Positions 35,066-47,600 of a DNA stretch of 64,000 bases are shown here, piece by piece. Source of the stretch: Sciurus carolinensis. Taxonomy: Eukaryota; Chordata; Mammalia; Rodentia; Sciuridae. Both the position numbers and the translations under genes were made by a program. The notes below the pieces were generated by a model. It was not told where the DNA came from, did not search any database, and was given only the letters and a program-made list of their open reading frames with translations. Location of the stretch: contig NC_062218.1 of NCBI RefSeq assembly GCF_902686445.1, positions 133,099,241 through 133,163,240 on the forward strand. The letters run 5' to 3'. Position 1 is the stretch's first letter, and the number at the start of each line of letters is the position of its first letter.

Positions 35066-35506
35066 GAGGTGAAATGAGGGTCAGTAAAATATCATGTAAT
35101 CTCTTTCATATTATGAAACCCCATCATGTTCCTTGGAGGGCAGTTGATTAACTAGAAAGTACCTTCAGTCAGACTCAAGATTTTATTTACTTGCTTCTCT
35201 GGAAGTTGGAAGCTGGGATCTGTTGAGTTGCTTTTTATCTTAGTGTTTATGATCTTTGGCCAGCAAAAAATAATTGTTATTTTTATCACAACTTTTGTTA
35301 ATGCCACAAGATAACCAGAGAAGAGTTTGGGATATAGGCATTTTGTGTCCTCTTGTGGAGAATGGGGGTGGGTTTTTTGGCAAGTCTGAGACTGAAAGAA
35401 GACTTAATTCAGAATAAAAACACATTTCCAAAGTGATGATTGCCAAAGAGTACTCTGTGCTCAAAGACAGAGAACAAGAATTCACTTCTGCTTTATAAAT
35501 TAATTG
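35066..35506. other. 3' flank of the OR gene, no gene seen
   Basis: The first few tens of bases match the flank of the pseudogene copy. No clear feature follows. A canonical AATAAA near the stop is not obvious, so the transcript end cannot be placed. Confidence 0.4.
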
Positions 35507-35577
35507 TAGGTTGGGGATGTAGCTTAGAAGTAAAGTATTTGTTTAGCCTGTGGAAGGTCCTGGGTTCAATCCCCACC

Positions 35578-35617
<40 letters not shown>
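35507..35617 (+). mobile_element. ID SINE ending in a (CA)n microsatellite
   Basis: GTAGGTTGGGGATGTAGCTT, GTATTTGTTTAGCCTGTGGA and CTGGGTTCAATCCCCACC are ID boxes. The expected A-rich tail is replaced by about 20 CA repeats (35577-35617), a common origin of microsatellites. Confidence 0.8.
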
Positions 35618-35622
<5 letters not shown>

Positions 35623-35894
35623 ACCATGACCCTAGTCATATCTCTTTACATCTCAGGGTCTGTTTCTAAAGTCTTTTACAGTGATTACCCTCCTATGAAA
35701 TATGGAACAGTTAAGAAAAACATGAACAGAGTTACTGTAAGGAGCATGTAGAGTTTCAGATATGATGTCATTTCACTTACTGGAACAAAAAGGCAAAATG
35801 ATTAGGGTGGTACTGAGCAAAGGCATCAACATCTCATAAGCTACATTAAGGGTCTCAGTCAAGCTACTTGGTTTGACTTGAAAGTTATTTTCTA

Positions 35895-36390
35895 TTCAGT
35901 GACTGCCTGTGTTTATCATAGAATTAATAGCCAAGATATGGCATTAACCAGGATATCCATCATTGGACAAATGGATAAGTAAAATGCTGCATATATACAC
36001 AATGGAATGTTATTCAGTCATAAAAAGAATGAAATCCTGTAATTTGCAGCAACTGTAGGATAGTATATGAAGAAGAATAAGCCAGGCACAAAAGGACAAA
36101 TAATGTTAATTCCCACTCTTGTGAAAGCTAAAAAAGTTGATGTCATACAATAGAGAGTAGAAGAGTGGTCACTAGAGCCTAATATGGGTAAGGGTGAGGA
36201 AGGATAGAAAAGGGTTGAACAATGGGTACCAAAACACAGTTAATAGGAGGAATATGTTCTCGTGTTCTACAACCCATTGGGCAACTAGGATTTGCAACAA
36301 TTCATTTTGTGTTTCAAAATAATCAGAAGAGAGGAGTTTGAAGCTTCCCAACACATCAAAATGATAAATACTTAAGGAGAGAGAAATGCA
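35895..36390 (+). mobile_element. L1MA-like 3' end (old, placental-wide type)
   Basis: GGATATCCATCATTGGACAA, AGAGTAGAAGAGTGGTCACT, AATGGGTACCAAAACACAGT, TTCAAAATAATCAGAAGAGA and CCCAACACATCAAAATGATA follow the recalled L1MA/L1MB 3' end order. It is non-coding and diverged. Confidence 0.7.
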
Positions 36391-36889
36391 AATTTTATTT
36401 ACTTGATCATCACTCATTGCATACATATATATGTATGTACATGTGTGTGTATATATATAGTCACTGTATACCATAAATATGCATACTAGATCTGTGTGAA
36501 CTAAAAAAGTTAAAAAAAAAGATAAGTTACATCTCAAAACAATATTTTTCCATGTAAAAGAGAAGAAATGAACATTAAAATAGTGATTCAAGAGGAAGGG
36601 ATATTAAAAAAGAAAAAGACTAAAAGAGTGACACAAAGGAGAAAGAGAATAGTATAAATTTCTGTGGAAGGGAACAGTATAAAGTTCAAGAGGCTCCAGG
36701 CTAAAGTATAAACAAAATGGATATTTGAAATTCAACCACTATCATTTTATTCCATGTATTTAAATCATGGTTTTGGGTAAAAATACAGGTATATGAAGTA
36801 AAGCAATATGTAGCTGAATAAGATCATCCAGTAATCATCTCCCCACAAACACAAGTTAAACAGTTATTCATGCACCAAAGTACCTTCTC
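36391..36889. other. Intergenic with a TA/TG-rich run, no gene
   Basis: A short TATATGTATG...TGTGTATATATATA stretch lies at about 36424-36460. The rest is unrecognised AT-rich DNA. Confidence 0.45.
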
Positions 36890-38054
36890 AAAAAATACAA
36901 AAGCCAGGTGAGAGACTATGGTACCTGATCTTAATATAACAATAAGAAAAGATGAATTGAAAAAGAGTTTCCCACATCACCATCTCCTAAAATCAAACCA
37001 TGGAAAGAAACACCTTCTTGGGGGAGGGGAAAGAAATGAAGTCCTGGCATTAGACTTGGAACCCAGCATAAGAATCACCAAGGTGAAACCTAGGGCTGAG
37101 CACAGCCCACAAGTGAAATCTGTGGACCAAACCACTAGAGCTGCATTAACCAGGCAACCAAGGATGCTGCCGCCAACACTGTCCCAACCTTGGGAAGCAT
37201 GACTATCCCTAGGCCAGCACTCAAAGATGAAGTTCTAGACCTACCCTTGCATGAGACAGATCTGTGCCTATGTGGGACAGATTTTTGTTCTGATCTGCAT
37301 CACCACCAGCTGAGCCATGGGCCTGGATGCATCCCTGAGATTGTGCATGTCATTAAGGATGCAAAATTCAAGAGTGACCCAGCTCAACATCAACCCCAGG
37401 AGTGAAGGGACTGCCTTTACCAAAGCTATCCCAACCTTAGGCAGCATAGTATTGGGCAAGGTTCCATCTGGTGGGGATAGGTGCAGTAGGCACAGGACTT
37501 TGCCTTGGGACCCGGTGCTGGGTTTGTGGAACCTAACACTGAGAAGATCCTAATGGCTTCCACTCCAAGAACAATACCCATGACCAGAGCCTATTAACAG
37601 CCCTAATGTCTGGTGGAGACATGTGACTCAGTCAATTAGATTTCCATTCTGGCCAGCATCACCTTCAGCTGATTGCAATGGTCCATCTCAGCAGTAGATA
37701 GCTCAAGACAGTGCAAGTCTTGGTTCTACCCAGAACTGCAGTGGTATCAGTGGGGCTTTGGGTTCAGGGTGTAACACTGCATTGCAGCATTTGTGGCCCC
37801 TCATATGGTATAAGAGGCTGAGGCCAGAGTTGGACAGAATTCTCCAGTTCCCGACTGACCCAGAATGAGGTTTTGGGACTACCCTCATCCCCAGAGAAAG
37901 ACTTCTGGTGATAGATCATTCTTTTCAGGCACTATTCCAATCCTTAGTGAATAATACCCTCTAATTCTGAAATAACAACAACATATCAATGAACCTGAAC
38001 TTAGGTACTTAGAGTGTCTTAGGTGGAAAACCTGAATTTAGGACACCTCTGATG

Positions 38055-38097
<43 letters not shown>

Positions 38098-39130
38098 TTA
38101 ATAAAACAAAGAAAAAAGTGACTATAGCATATAAACAGCCTACTTGAATTTCTGGAAAGATGGGCATGAGCAATTCATATTAGGAAGATTGGAATAAATA
38201 CTTACAATAAATAATCCTACAATACAAAGATGATGTTGCATACCAACAAGCATTAAGAATTTTCAGGGAAACATTACCTCATCTAACAGTCAAAATAAGA
38301 TGTCAGCAGCCAACCACATAATAACCAGTAAGGGCAAACTCTTAGATGGAGAATCTGAAACCGCTGTTTTTAAAAAACTCATTGAACTTAAAGAGAGCAC
38401 AGAGAAACAATTCAGTACTTTAACAGAGAAACTTAACAAAGAAATGGGAGAAATTCAAACAAATCAAACAGAAATCCTGAAGCAAAAAAGCACACTAAGT
38501 GAAATTTAAAATGTGACAAACACATCAATAGAAAAGGAGATCAAACAGAAAAAAAGTAGAGAACTCAAAGACAGGTTATTTTGAAAAAAGCAGTCAGAGA
38601 AGGAAAAAGAATGAAGAGGAAGGAATAAAACTTTCTGAACTCTGAGTCAGCAAAAAAGAGCAAATATTCAGGTGATTGGAATTCAAGAGAAACCTAAGAA
38701 ATGACAAAGGGGTATAAATATTATTCCAAGGGATCATAACAGAAAATTTCCCAAACTCAAAGAAGGCTATAAATATCCAGGAACAGAAAGATCAAAAGTC
38801 ACCAATCAGATTTTTAACTTAACCAAGTCTACCCCAGGACACATTATATTTGAGCTCTCAAAGATGAAAGATAAAGAGAAGATTCACAAGGCTACAAGAG
38901 AAAAAAAAATAGCACACAAAAGTTTCACAATTTGCCAAACAGCATATTTCAAAACAGAAACCTTACAGGTCAGGAGACAGTGGCATCAGATATTCACAGT
39001 ACTGCAAGAAAAAAAAAAAAAAAAAAAAAGAACTGCCAACCAGAAATACTGTACCCACCAGTGCCCTCTATAAATGAAGAAGAGACACAAGACATTCCTA
39101 GCAAACAAAAGCTTTTAAAATGCTAAAGTT
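36890..39130 (+). mobile_element. HAL1-like element (L1 ORF1-type protein, no ORF2), decayed
   Basis: A long leader (36890-38299) precedes an ORF1-like region. At 38300-38509 the reading KLIELKESTEKQFSTLTEKL and GEIQTNQTEILKQKSTLSEI is the coiled-coil part. At 38864-39073 KDKEKIHKATREKKIAH and TLQVRRQWHQIFTVLQE are the RRM end and C-terminal domain, followed by CQPEILYPP in another frame. Stops and a poly-A expansion (about 39009-39029) break it. No endonuclease or RT follows. It fits HAL1 (half-L1), but a deleted old L1 is possible. A (GA)n run lies at 38058-38092. Confidence 0.55.
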
Positions 39131-39142
39131 CTTCCAACTTAG

Positions 39143-39144
<2 letters not shown>

Positions 39145-39175
<31 letters not shown>
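39145..39175 (+). repeat. (GA)n microsatellite
   Basis: About 15 uninterrupted GA units. A similar run lies at 38058-38092. Confidence 0.95.
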
Positions 39176-39178
<3 letters not shown>

Positions 39179-39198
39179 CAATAACTAAGAAGAACAAG

Positions 39199-39360
39199 AT
39201 GTGCTTCCACATGCCTGTAATCCCAGTGACTCAGGAGACTGAGGCAGGAGGATCACAAGTTTGAAGCCAGGCTCAGCAATTTAAAAAGGCCCGAAGCAAC
39301 CTAGTGAGACCCTGTCTTAAAAATGAAAAACGGTTGGGGTTGTAGCTCAGGGGGAAAAAG
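39199..39360 (+). mobile_element. B1-dID SINE, right half truncated
   Basis: TGCCTGTAATCCCAGTGACT, GAGGCAGGAGGATCACAAGT and GTGAGACCCTGTCTTAAAAA form the B1-like half. It is followed by GGTTGGGGTTGTAGCTCAGG, then it stops. AAGAACAA at about 39190 and 39374 may be the TSD. Confidence 0.8.
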
Positions 39361-39439
39361 AAAGAATGTGTATAAGAACAAAACACTGAAATGTAGAGAA
39401 CTCACTGATAAAAGTAACTTTATAGACACATTCAGAAAA

Positions 39440-39900
39440 AATTCAATCCCCAAACCAAAGCTAAATGTTCTCTCTGATAAGTGGATGCTAACACACAATA
39501 AACAGGGGTGGGGAGGGATAGAAGTTTATTGGATTAGACAAAGGGGAAGGACGGGAAGAAAGGGGGGATAGGAATAGTAGAATAAATCCAACGTAACTTT
39601 CCTATGTTCTCATATGAATACACTATCATTGTTATTCTACATCATGTACACCGCAAGAATAGGATCCTAATTAGAATAAGTTATACTCCATGTATGTATA
39701 ATATGTCAAAATATACTCTACTGTCATGTATTTCTAAAATGAACAACAAAACCAAAGAGGAAAGGGATGTGGGGGCAGGAGGGGGAAAGGGAGAGAGAAG
39801 TACTGGGGAATATTACATATTGTTTTATTGTATACATGTATGAATATGTAACAATGAATCTTATCATTATGTAAAACTATAATGCATCGATAAAAGATGG
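39440..39900 (+). mobile_element. L1 3' ends (two adjacent 5'-truncated fragments)
   Basis: 39440-39735 has CTCTGATAAGTGGATGCTAA, the GGGGTGGGGAGGGATAGAAG tract and AAATATACTCTACTGTCATG. A second tail (39736-39900) repeats the purine tract, AGTACTGGGGAATATTACAT, and ends with a CATCGATAAAAGATGGAAAA-type tail. Confidence 0.65.
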
Positions 39901-40149
39901 AAAACATAGTAACTGAGGTGGATAGAACAAAGAAGAATGTTGTAAAGTTCAAAACAACAATTAACCACTTAAACAAAAATGTATAATTAATAAAATGAAT
40001 TAAGATGAAATAAAAATACAGTTTAAAAAGGAAGAAAAAAGGAGTTAAAACAACAATAATCTGACTTAGAAAGACTTACTTTTAATATAAATATATCAGA
40101 AGACCGAAGATAAAAATAAAAATATATAGTACACAAATGCTAAAATTAA

Positions 40150-40745
40150 CAAGCCTGGTGTATGTGATGGGCTGACAGATCTGGCTCCATGAGAATGTTT
40201 TGGACAGACTCTAAGGGAAATGACTAAACAGACCCCATTTTGCTCTGAGACTCCATGTTATGTAGGAAATAAACTTCTCCCACGGGAACACCCCACCTCT
40301 GTGCCCATCATCAGTTACTTGGTGTGACATGTTTAATAATATACAGTGGCAACTCCTATGTAGTAAAGAATTGCTCTCTTTTGATTCCTATTGCTCCTAA
40401 ACAATGTACCATGTGAACGGTGATTGTGTGGATGTTAGTAACCATTCTTTAGTTTGTACTAGGTAAGGGTCATTTTGACCCACTTCCCCCTCTGTCGATG
40501 ATCTCATGATGTTAATGTGTAATTTCAAATCATAACAACAGACACTTATGATTAATGTGATTTTTGGTATAAGAACCCCTACAATCCTGTGGTCGGGGCT
40601 GTTCACCCAATAGCCATTTTTTGGGGCAGTGTGTGAGACAGTCAGTCAGCTGGCTTGATAAAGACTCTCAAATTTGGACTTCTTGGTGGTGATCAGTCTG
40701 TTCTTAAGTTGCGCCCCATATCATTGGACACACAGATATCAGGAA
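40150..40745 (+). mobile_element. LTR of an endogenous retrovirus, class I-like (ends uncertain)
   Basis: A block of non-L1 sequence with LTR character: near TGATGGGCTGACAGATCTGG at the start, GGAAATAAACTTCTCCCACG, then GGCTTGATAAAGACTCTCAA with GGACTTCTTGGTGGTGATCA just after it, like an R/U5 region, ending near CATATCATTGGACA. No gag, pol or env sequence accompanies it, so it is probably solo. I could not find a clean TSD. Confidence 0.5.
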
Positions 40746-40904
40746 GGATGTGTGTGGACTTGAATAATCTCATTGTGATTAAATGGAGACATACCACTCA
40801 CTCATGTCTAACATTCCAAAAGATATGTGTGCCTAATTATGAGAATTTAAAAACACATAAATAAAAATGGATAAACCATGAATTTAAAAAAAAAAAAAAA
40901 GAAA

Positions 40905-41503
40905 GAAAGAAAACTTGGAATGGAACCACCATTTGATCCAGTTATCCCACTCCTCAGTCTATACCCAAAGGACTTAAAATTAGCATACTATAGTAACGCA
41001 GTTTCATTAGTGTTTCTAGCAGCTCAATTCACTATAGTCAAGCTATGGAACCAACCTAGGTGTCACTAAATAGATGAATGGATAAAGAAAATATGACATA
41101 TATACACAATGGATTACTACTCATTCATAAAAAATAATGACTATGACATTTGCAAGTAAATGAATGGATCATGCTAAGCGAAATAAGTCAATCCCAAAAA
41201 ACCAAAGGCTGAATGTACTCTTTGATATATGTAGACGCTAACACACAACAAGAGAATGGAGGGGAACAATAGAAGTTCATTGGATTAGACCAAGGGGAAT
41301 GAAGGGAAGGCAGCGGATGGGAATAGGAAAGAGAGTGGAATGAATCTACCATGACTTCCTATGTTCATAAATGAATACACAACCAGTGAAAAATCCACAT
41401 CATGTACAATCACAAGAATCAGATTAAGTTATACTACATGTATATGTGTCATAATATATTCTACTGTGATGTATATTTAAAAAGAACAAATAAAAAACAT
41501 TTT
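40905..41503 (+). mobile_element. 5'-truncated L1 (end of ORF2 and 3'UTR)
   Basis: It starts in the ORF2 C-terminal coding region ([27 protein letters not shown] frame near 40911) and runs through the 3'UTR to AGAACAAATAAAAAACATTT. It is moderately diverged from the young L1s. Confidence 0.8.
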
Positions 41504-41691
41504 AAAGTATCTCATCAAAGAAACATCCACAACAGATGACTTCACCCCAATTTCTACCAAACAGTTAAAAAACTAATACCAATCATCCTAAACTTATTCC
41601 AAAAAATTGAAAAGGAAGGAATTCTTGCATTCATTTTATGAGGCCAGCATTATCCTGATACCAAAACCTGACAGGGAGACAACAACAAAAT
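41504..41691 (+). pseudogene. Old L1 ORF2 fragment, left part (host of L1-2)
   Basis: CAGATGACTTCACCCCAATT, CTACCAAACAGTTAAAAAAC and GCATTATCCTGATACCAAAA match the start of the RT domain. The reading resumes at 48704 after L1-2. The frame is broken. Confidence 0.75.
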
Positions 41692-41703
41692 AAGAAAACT
41701 ACA
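41692..41703 (+). repeat. 12-bp target-site duplication, left side of L1-2
   Basis: AAGAAAACTACA is repeated at 48692-48703 and sets the limits of L1-2. Confidence 0.93.
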
Positions 41704-41712
41704 GGGGCAGGC

Positions 41713-41723
41713 CAAGATGGCGG
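41713..41723 (+). promoter_or_regulatory. YY1-like site at L1-2 5' end
   Basis: CAAGATGGCGG near the 5' terminus is identical to that of L1-1, although the preceding G-run differs (GGGGCAGGC here, GGGGGGC in L1-1). Confidence 0.65.
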
Positions 41724-42026
41724 ACTAGAGGGCGGCTGCATTTCACGTTGCTCCAGGACGCAAGATTCAAAAGAGGAGATAGTGAGAGACTTGGGACCAA
41801 CTCAAAGCCGCCGGGTGAGTCTCTCCGGTTGGGGAGGCGTCCCGGATGGGGCAGTAGCCCCGGAACGCAGGGAATTTGTGAAGTGGAGTTGCTCGGCGAG
41901 ACGCCCCTCCCCCCACTGGAGCGGTAAACATGGACAACTGGGATCATCGTAGAGGAGGCGGCTCAGCATAGCGCTTGGACTCGAGCAACCGCTGGGGCTA
42001 CGGGCAGCTGCCTGAGGAGGAGCAGC

Positions 42027-42750
42027 ATGGCGAGCTGTTTAGACCCAGAACGACCGCTTCTGAACACCGGGGGGTTGCCCAGAGGAAGAGGAGAAGCTCG
42101 GCGGGTCACTTGGTCTAGGAGTGACTGCATCAGAGCCACGGGCGGTTGCCAGAGGAGGAGCTGCGTGGTGAGCTGTTTGAACACAGAGCAAGCGCTCCTG
42201 AACACCGGGGGACTGCCCGGAGGAAGAGGAGGAGCGCGGCGGGACGCTTGGTCTAGGAGTGACTGCATCAGAGCCACAGGCAGTTGCCAGAGGAGGAGCT
42301 GCGTGGTGAACTGTTTGAACTCAGAGCCAGTGCTCCTGAACACAGGGAGGTTGCCCAGAGGAAGAGGAGGTGCACGGCGGGTTGCTTGACCTAGGAGTGA
42401 CTGCATCAGAGCCACAGGCAAGTTGCCAGAGGAGGAGCTGTGTGGCGAGCTGTTTGATCTCAGAACAACTGCTTCAGAACACTGGTGGCCTGCCTGGAGG
42501 AGGAGAGCGGTGGGACGCTTGGTCTAGGAGTGACTGCATCAGAGCCACAGGTGGTTGCCAGAGGAGGAGGCGAGTGGTGAGTTGATTGGACTAAAAGTGA
42601 CCGCTCCTGAACACCGGTGGCCTGCCTGGAGGAGGAGCCCGGTGGGTCACTTGGTCTCGGAGCCACCGCTCCTGAACACCCGGGGGGCTACCCCAAGGAG
42701 GAGGAGGAGGAACAGGGCGGGTCACTTGGACTTGGAGTGACTGCCTAGGG
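42027..42750 (+). repeat. Tandem 5'UTR monomers of L1-2 (four good units plus degenerate units)
   Basis: The CTAGGAGTGACTGCATCAGA landmark recurs with starts at about 42114, 42252, 42390 and 42523 (spacing 138, 138, 133). The extra base in the last unit (GGCAAGTTGCC) shifts the plus frame. Antisense, 41963-42421 stays open for 152 codons through three units. Confidence 0.85.
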
Positions 42751-43541
42751 CTACGGGTGGTTGGTGGGAGGAGGAGACCCGAAGTAAGTTGTTTGGACTC
42801 CTAGTGACTGTGTCGGAAAACGGGCGGCTGTCCGGAGGAGGAGGTGTGTGGTGGGTCTCTGGGTCTCGGAGCTATTGTACAGGGCTCCAGGTGGTGGCTC
42901 AGAGGAGGGGCTGCATAGCCAGGATATTGGTGCAGAGCAGGGTCCCAGGAGCTAGGTGGCTTCTTGCTGGAAGAGCCTCACAGAGACACGCCTAGGGGCG
43001 GAGCGAAGTTTCCAGGGCGGCGGGCAGATTCTCTGGGAGAGGCAGCCTAAGGAGACTCGCCTGCGAAGGGTGAGGCTCCCAGGCCCAGGACGTAGGTCCG
43101 GGCCCCTGGGATCGTTGCAGAGGAAGACAGCCCAGCCCAGGTGGTAGTTGTAGATTGAGGGGAACCTCTAGGAGGGCAACTGACCAGCGAGACGTCCCCA
43201 CCGAGTGACTCTTCCCGGCCGGGGGAGGTTTTCCCACAGGGACGGTAAAACCAGAGACATAGGCACAAACAGGCCTTGCCTCAGCCCACAGTCTACTTCC
43301 CCATTGGATGACCATTGGTCAACAAGTGGAGGCACCTCTGCCCACTAGCAGGGAATATACGCCACCTGAGGGTCACCACCCCTAGAGAGGCAGCTTCTTC
43401 GTGGAGCTCTGCATTATCAACCTCCTCCAAGACTTCAGGCTACTGAAGGATAAGAGGGGATATACTAGCAATCTTCAGGGACATTGTAAGTTGATAGAGG
43501 AAATCTGCAATATCTTAATGACCCACTGACTCCTGAACAAT

Positions 43542-44555
43542 ATGAGAAAACAAGGGAAGAAAATGCCCCAAACAAATCTAGATGTTACATCAATAAAATC
43601 CAACGACAGCATGGCAGAAGAAATGACAGAAAGGGAGTTCAGAATGTACATAATTAAAATGATTAGGGAAGCAAACGATGAGATGAAAGAGCAAATGCAG
43701 GCATTGAACGATCGCACCAATCGACAGTTAACAGAGCAAATTCAGGAAGCAAAAGATCATTTCAATAAAGAGTTAGAGATATTGAAGAAAAAACAAACAG
43801 AAATCCTTGAAATGAAGGAAACAATAAACCAAATTAAGAACTCCATAGAAAGCATAACCAATAGGATAGAACAGCTGGAAGACAGAACTTCAGATATTGA
43901 AGACAAAATATTTAACCTCGAAAACAAAGTTGAACAAACAGAGAAGATGGTGAGAAATCATGAACAGAATCTCCAAGAACCATGGGATATCATGAAAAGG
44001 CCAAATTTGAGAATTATTGGGATTGAGGAAGGCTTAGAGAAACAAACCAAAGGAATGAACAATCTATTCAAAGAAATAATATCAGAAAATTTCCCAAATC
44101 TGAAGAATGAAATGGAAAATCAAGTCCAAGAGGCTTATAGGACTCCAAATACACAAAATTACAACAGACCCACACCAAGGCACATTATAATGAAAATACC
44201 TAACATACAAAATAAAGACAGAATTGTAAAGGCTGTGAGAGAAAAGAACCAAATTACATTCAGGGGGAAGCCAATACGGATATCAGCAGATTTTTCAATC
44301 CAGACCCTAAAAGCTAGAAGGGCCTGGAACAACATTTTTCAAGCTCTGAAAGAAAATGGATGCCAACCAAGAATCTTATACCCAGCAAAACTTACCTTCA
44401 AATTTGACGATGAAATAAAATCATTCCATGATAAACAAAAGCTAAAAGAATTTACAAAAAGAAAGCCAGCATTACAGAACATTCTCAGCAAAATATTTCA
44501 TGAGGAAGAGATAAAAAACAAAGAAGCAAATCAGCAAAGGGAGGAATTATCCTAA
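43542..44555 (+). CDS. L1-2 ORF1 protein (RNA-binding chaperone of LINE-1)
   Basis: An intact 337-aa ORF1p, collinear with that of L1-1. The heptad coiled coil spans residues of about 20-145. The RRM starts near 153 (RPNLRIIGIEEGLEKQ), and the C-terminal domain near 246 (RISADFSIQTLKARRAWNN, then GCQPRILYPAKLTFKFD). A few substitutions separate the two copies (QEAKD for QKAKD, EQLED for EHLED, QEPWD for QELWD, YPAK for YPAN). It could supply ORF1p in trans if transcribed. ORF2 follows after about 50 bp. It is a transposon gene. Confidence 0.93.
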   Translation: MRKQGKKMPQTNLDVTSIKSNDSMAEEMTEREFRMYIIKMIREANDEMKEQMQALNDRTNRQLTEQIQEAKDHFNKELEILKKKQTEILEMKETINQIKNSIESITNRIEQLEDRTSDIEDKIFNLENKVEQTEKMVRNHEQNLQEPWDIMKRPNLRIIGIEEGLEKQTKGMNNLFKEIISENFPNLKNEMENQVQEAYRTPNTQNYNRPTPRHIIMKIPNIQNKDRIVKAVREKNQITFRGKPIRISADFSIQTLKARRAWNNIFQALKENGCQPRILYPAKLTFKFDDEIKSFHDKQKLKEFTKRKPALQNILSKIFHEEEIKNKEANQQREELS

Positions 44556-44604
44556 AGGAACTGTCAAATAAAGGAGGAACCAAGATGTGTCAAAAATTTT
44601 AAAT

Positions 44605-47600
44605 ATGAACCAAATGACTAGGAATACAAATCATATCTCAATAATAACTCTGAATGTTAATGGCCTGAATTCATTAATCAAAAGGCATAGACTGGCAGAT
44701 TGGATTAAAAAGAAAGATCCAACAATATGTTGCCTGCAAGAGACTCACCTCATAGAAAGAGATACCCATAGACTAAAGGTGAAAGGAAGGGGAAAAACAT
44801 ACCATGCACATGGACTCAGCAAAAAAGCTGGAGTATCCATCCTCATTTCAGATAATGTGGACTTCAAGCCAATGTTAGTTAGAAGGGATAAAGAAGGACA
44901 TTTCATACTGCTTAAGGGAAGCATAAATCAGCAAGATATAACAATCATAAACATCTATGCCCCAAACAGTGGCTCATCCGTGTATGTTAAACAAATCCTT
45001 CTCAATTTTAGAAACCAAATAGACCATAACACAATAATACTAGGTGATTTTAACACGCCTCTTTCACCACTGGACAGATCTTCCAAACAAAAATTGAACA
45101 AAGAAACCATAGATCTCAATAACACAATCAATAATTTAGACTTAACAGACATTTATAGAATATACCATCCAACCAAGAGCGAATACACTTTCTTCTCAGC
45201 AGCACATGGATCCTTCTCTAAAATAGACCATATATTATGCCACAAAGCTAATGTCAGCAAATACAAGAAGATAGAGAAACTACCTTGTATTCTATCAGAT
45301 CATAATGGATTGAAGTTACAAATTAATGAAAGAGTAAAAAACAGAAACTACTCCAACACCTGGAGATTAAACAATATGCTACTATATGATGAATGGATAA
45401 CAGAAGATAGTAGGAAGAAAATTAAAAAATTCTTAGAGGTAAACGAGAACAAAGAAACATTATATCAAAATCTCTGGGACACTATGAAAGCAGTACTTAG
45501 AGGAAGATTTATTTCATGGAGTGCATTTAATAAAAGAAGTAAAACTCAAAAATAAACAACCTAACACTACAGCTCAAAGCCCTAGAAAAAGAAGAACAGA
45601 CCAACACTAAAAGTAGTAGAAGACAGGAAATAGTTAAACTGAGAGCTGAAATCAACGAAATTGAAACAAAAGAAACAATACAAAAAATTGACAAAATAAA
45701 TAGTTGGTTCTTCGAAAAAATAAACAAAATTGATAAACCTTTAGCCACACTAACAAAGAGAAGACGAGAGAAAACCCAAATCACTAAAATTCGGAATGAA
45801 CAAGGAAATATCAAAACAGACACGACTGAAATACAAAACATAATTAGAAGCTATTTTGAAAATCTATACTCCAACAAAATAGAAAATTTCGAAGACATCA
45901 ACAGGTTTCTAGAGACATGTGAATTGCCTAAACTGAACGAGGAGGACATACACAATTTAAATAGACCAATTTCAAGTAATGAAATAGAAGAAGTCATCAA
46001 AAGCCTTCCAACAAAGAAAAGTCCAGGACCAGATGGGTTCTCAGCCGAGTTCTACAAAACTTTTAAACAAGAGCTCATTCGAATACTTCTCAAAGTATTC
46101 CAGAAAATAGAAGAGGAGGGAACCCTCCCAAACTCATTCTATGAAGCCAGTATTACCCTGATTCCTAAACCAGACAGAGACACATTGAGGAAAGAAAATT
46201 TCAGACCAATATCCTTAATGAACATCGACACAAAAATTCTCAACAAAATTTTAGCAAATCGCATACAAAAACATATTAAAAAGATAGTGCACCATGATCA
46301 AGTGGGTTTCATCCCAGGGATGCAAGGTTGGTTCAACATCAGGAAATCAATAAATGTCATTCACCATATCAATAGACTTAAAGTCAAGAATCACATGATT
46401 ATTTTGATAGATGCAGAAAAAGCATTTGATAAAATACAGCACCCCTTCATGCTCAAAACACTAGAAAAAATAGGGATAGTGGGAACATTCCTTAACATTG
46501 TAAAGGCCATCTATGCTAAACCCATGGCTAATATCATTCTAAATGGTGAAAAACTGAAAGCATTCCCTCTAAAAACTGGAACAAGGCAGGGATGCCCTCT
46601 TTCACCATTTCTATTCAATATTGTCCTTGAAACTCTAGCCAGAGCAATTAGACAGACCAAAGAAATTAAAGGGATACGAATAGGAAAAGAAGAACTCAAA
46701 CTATCCCTATTTGCTGATGATATGATTGTATACTTAGAGGAACCAGGAAATTTCACCAGAAAACTTTTAGATCTCATAAGTGAATTCAGTAAAGTAGCGG
46801 GATATAAGATCAATGCACATAAATCTAAGGCATTTTTATACATAAGCGATGAATCTTCAGAAAGAGAAATTAGGAAAACTACCCCATTCACAATAGCTTT
46901 GAAAAAAATAAAGTATTTGGGAATCAATCTCACAAAAGAGGTGAAAACCTCTACAATGAGAACTACAGAACACTAAAGAAAGAAATTAAAGAAAACCTTA
47001 GAAGATGGAAAGATCTCCCATGTTCTTGGATAGGCAGAATTAATATTGTCAAAATGGCCATACTACCAAAAGTGCTATACAGATTCAATGCAATTCCAAT
47101 TAAAATCCCAATGAAGTACCTTACAGAAATAGAGCAAGCAATTATGAAATTCATCTGGAAGAATAAAAAACCCAGAATAGCTAAAGCAATCCTTGGCAGA
47201 AAGAGTGAAGCAGGGGGTATCGCAATATCAGATCCTCAACTCTACTACAAAGCAATAGTAACAAAAACGGCATGGTATTGGTACCAAAATAGAAAGGTGG
47301 ATCAATGGTACAGAATAGAGGACACGGACACAAACCCAAATAAATACCATTTTCTCATACTAGACAAAGGGGCCAAAAATATGCAATGGAGAAAAGATAG
47401 CCTCTTCAACAAATGGTGCTGGGAGAATTGGAAATCCATATGCAACAGAATGAAACTAAACCCATATCTCTCACCATGCACAAAACTAAACTCAAAATGG
47501 ATCAAGGACCTCAGAATCAGACCAGAGACCTTGCATCTTATAGAAGAAAAAGTAGGTCCAGAGCTTCAACATGTCGGCTTAGGACCAGACTTCCTCAACA

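Larger units (their letters stand above)
31080..35095 (+). repeat. OR duplication unit, copy B (intact OR2Y1-like copy)
   Basis: It aligns in order with 12259-12986 and 19894-23300, including the upstream noncoding blocks, the OR exon and a short 3' flank. It has gained an ID (33345) and an L1 3' end (33480) and lacks the 1.4 kb unique to copy A. Alignment by eye only; exact ends need a dot plot. Confidence 0.75.

Noticed and set aside
35577..35617. Short direct repeats as possible CRISPR or satellite (also GA runs at 38058 and 39145)
   Set aside because: Simple dinucleotide microsatellites in a mammalian genome; no spacer structure.
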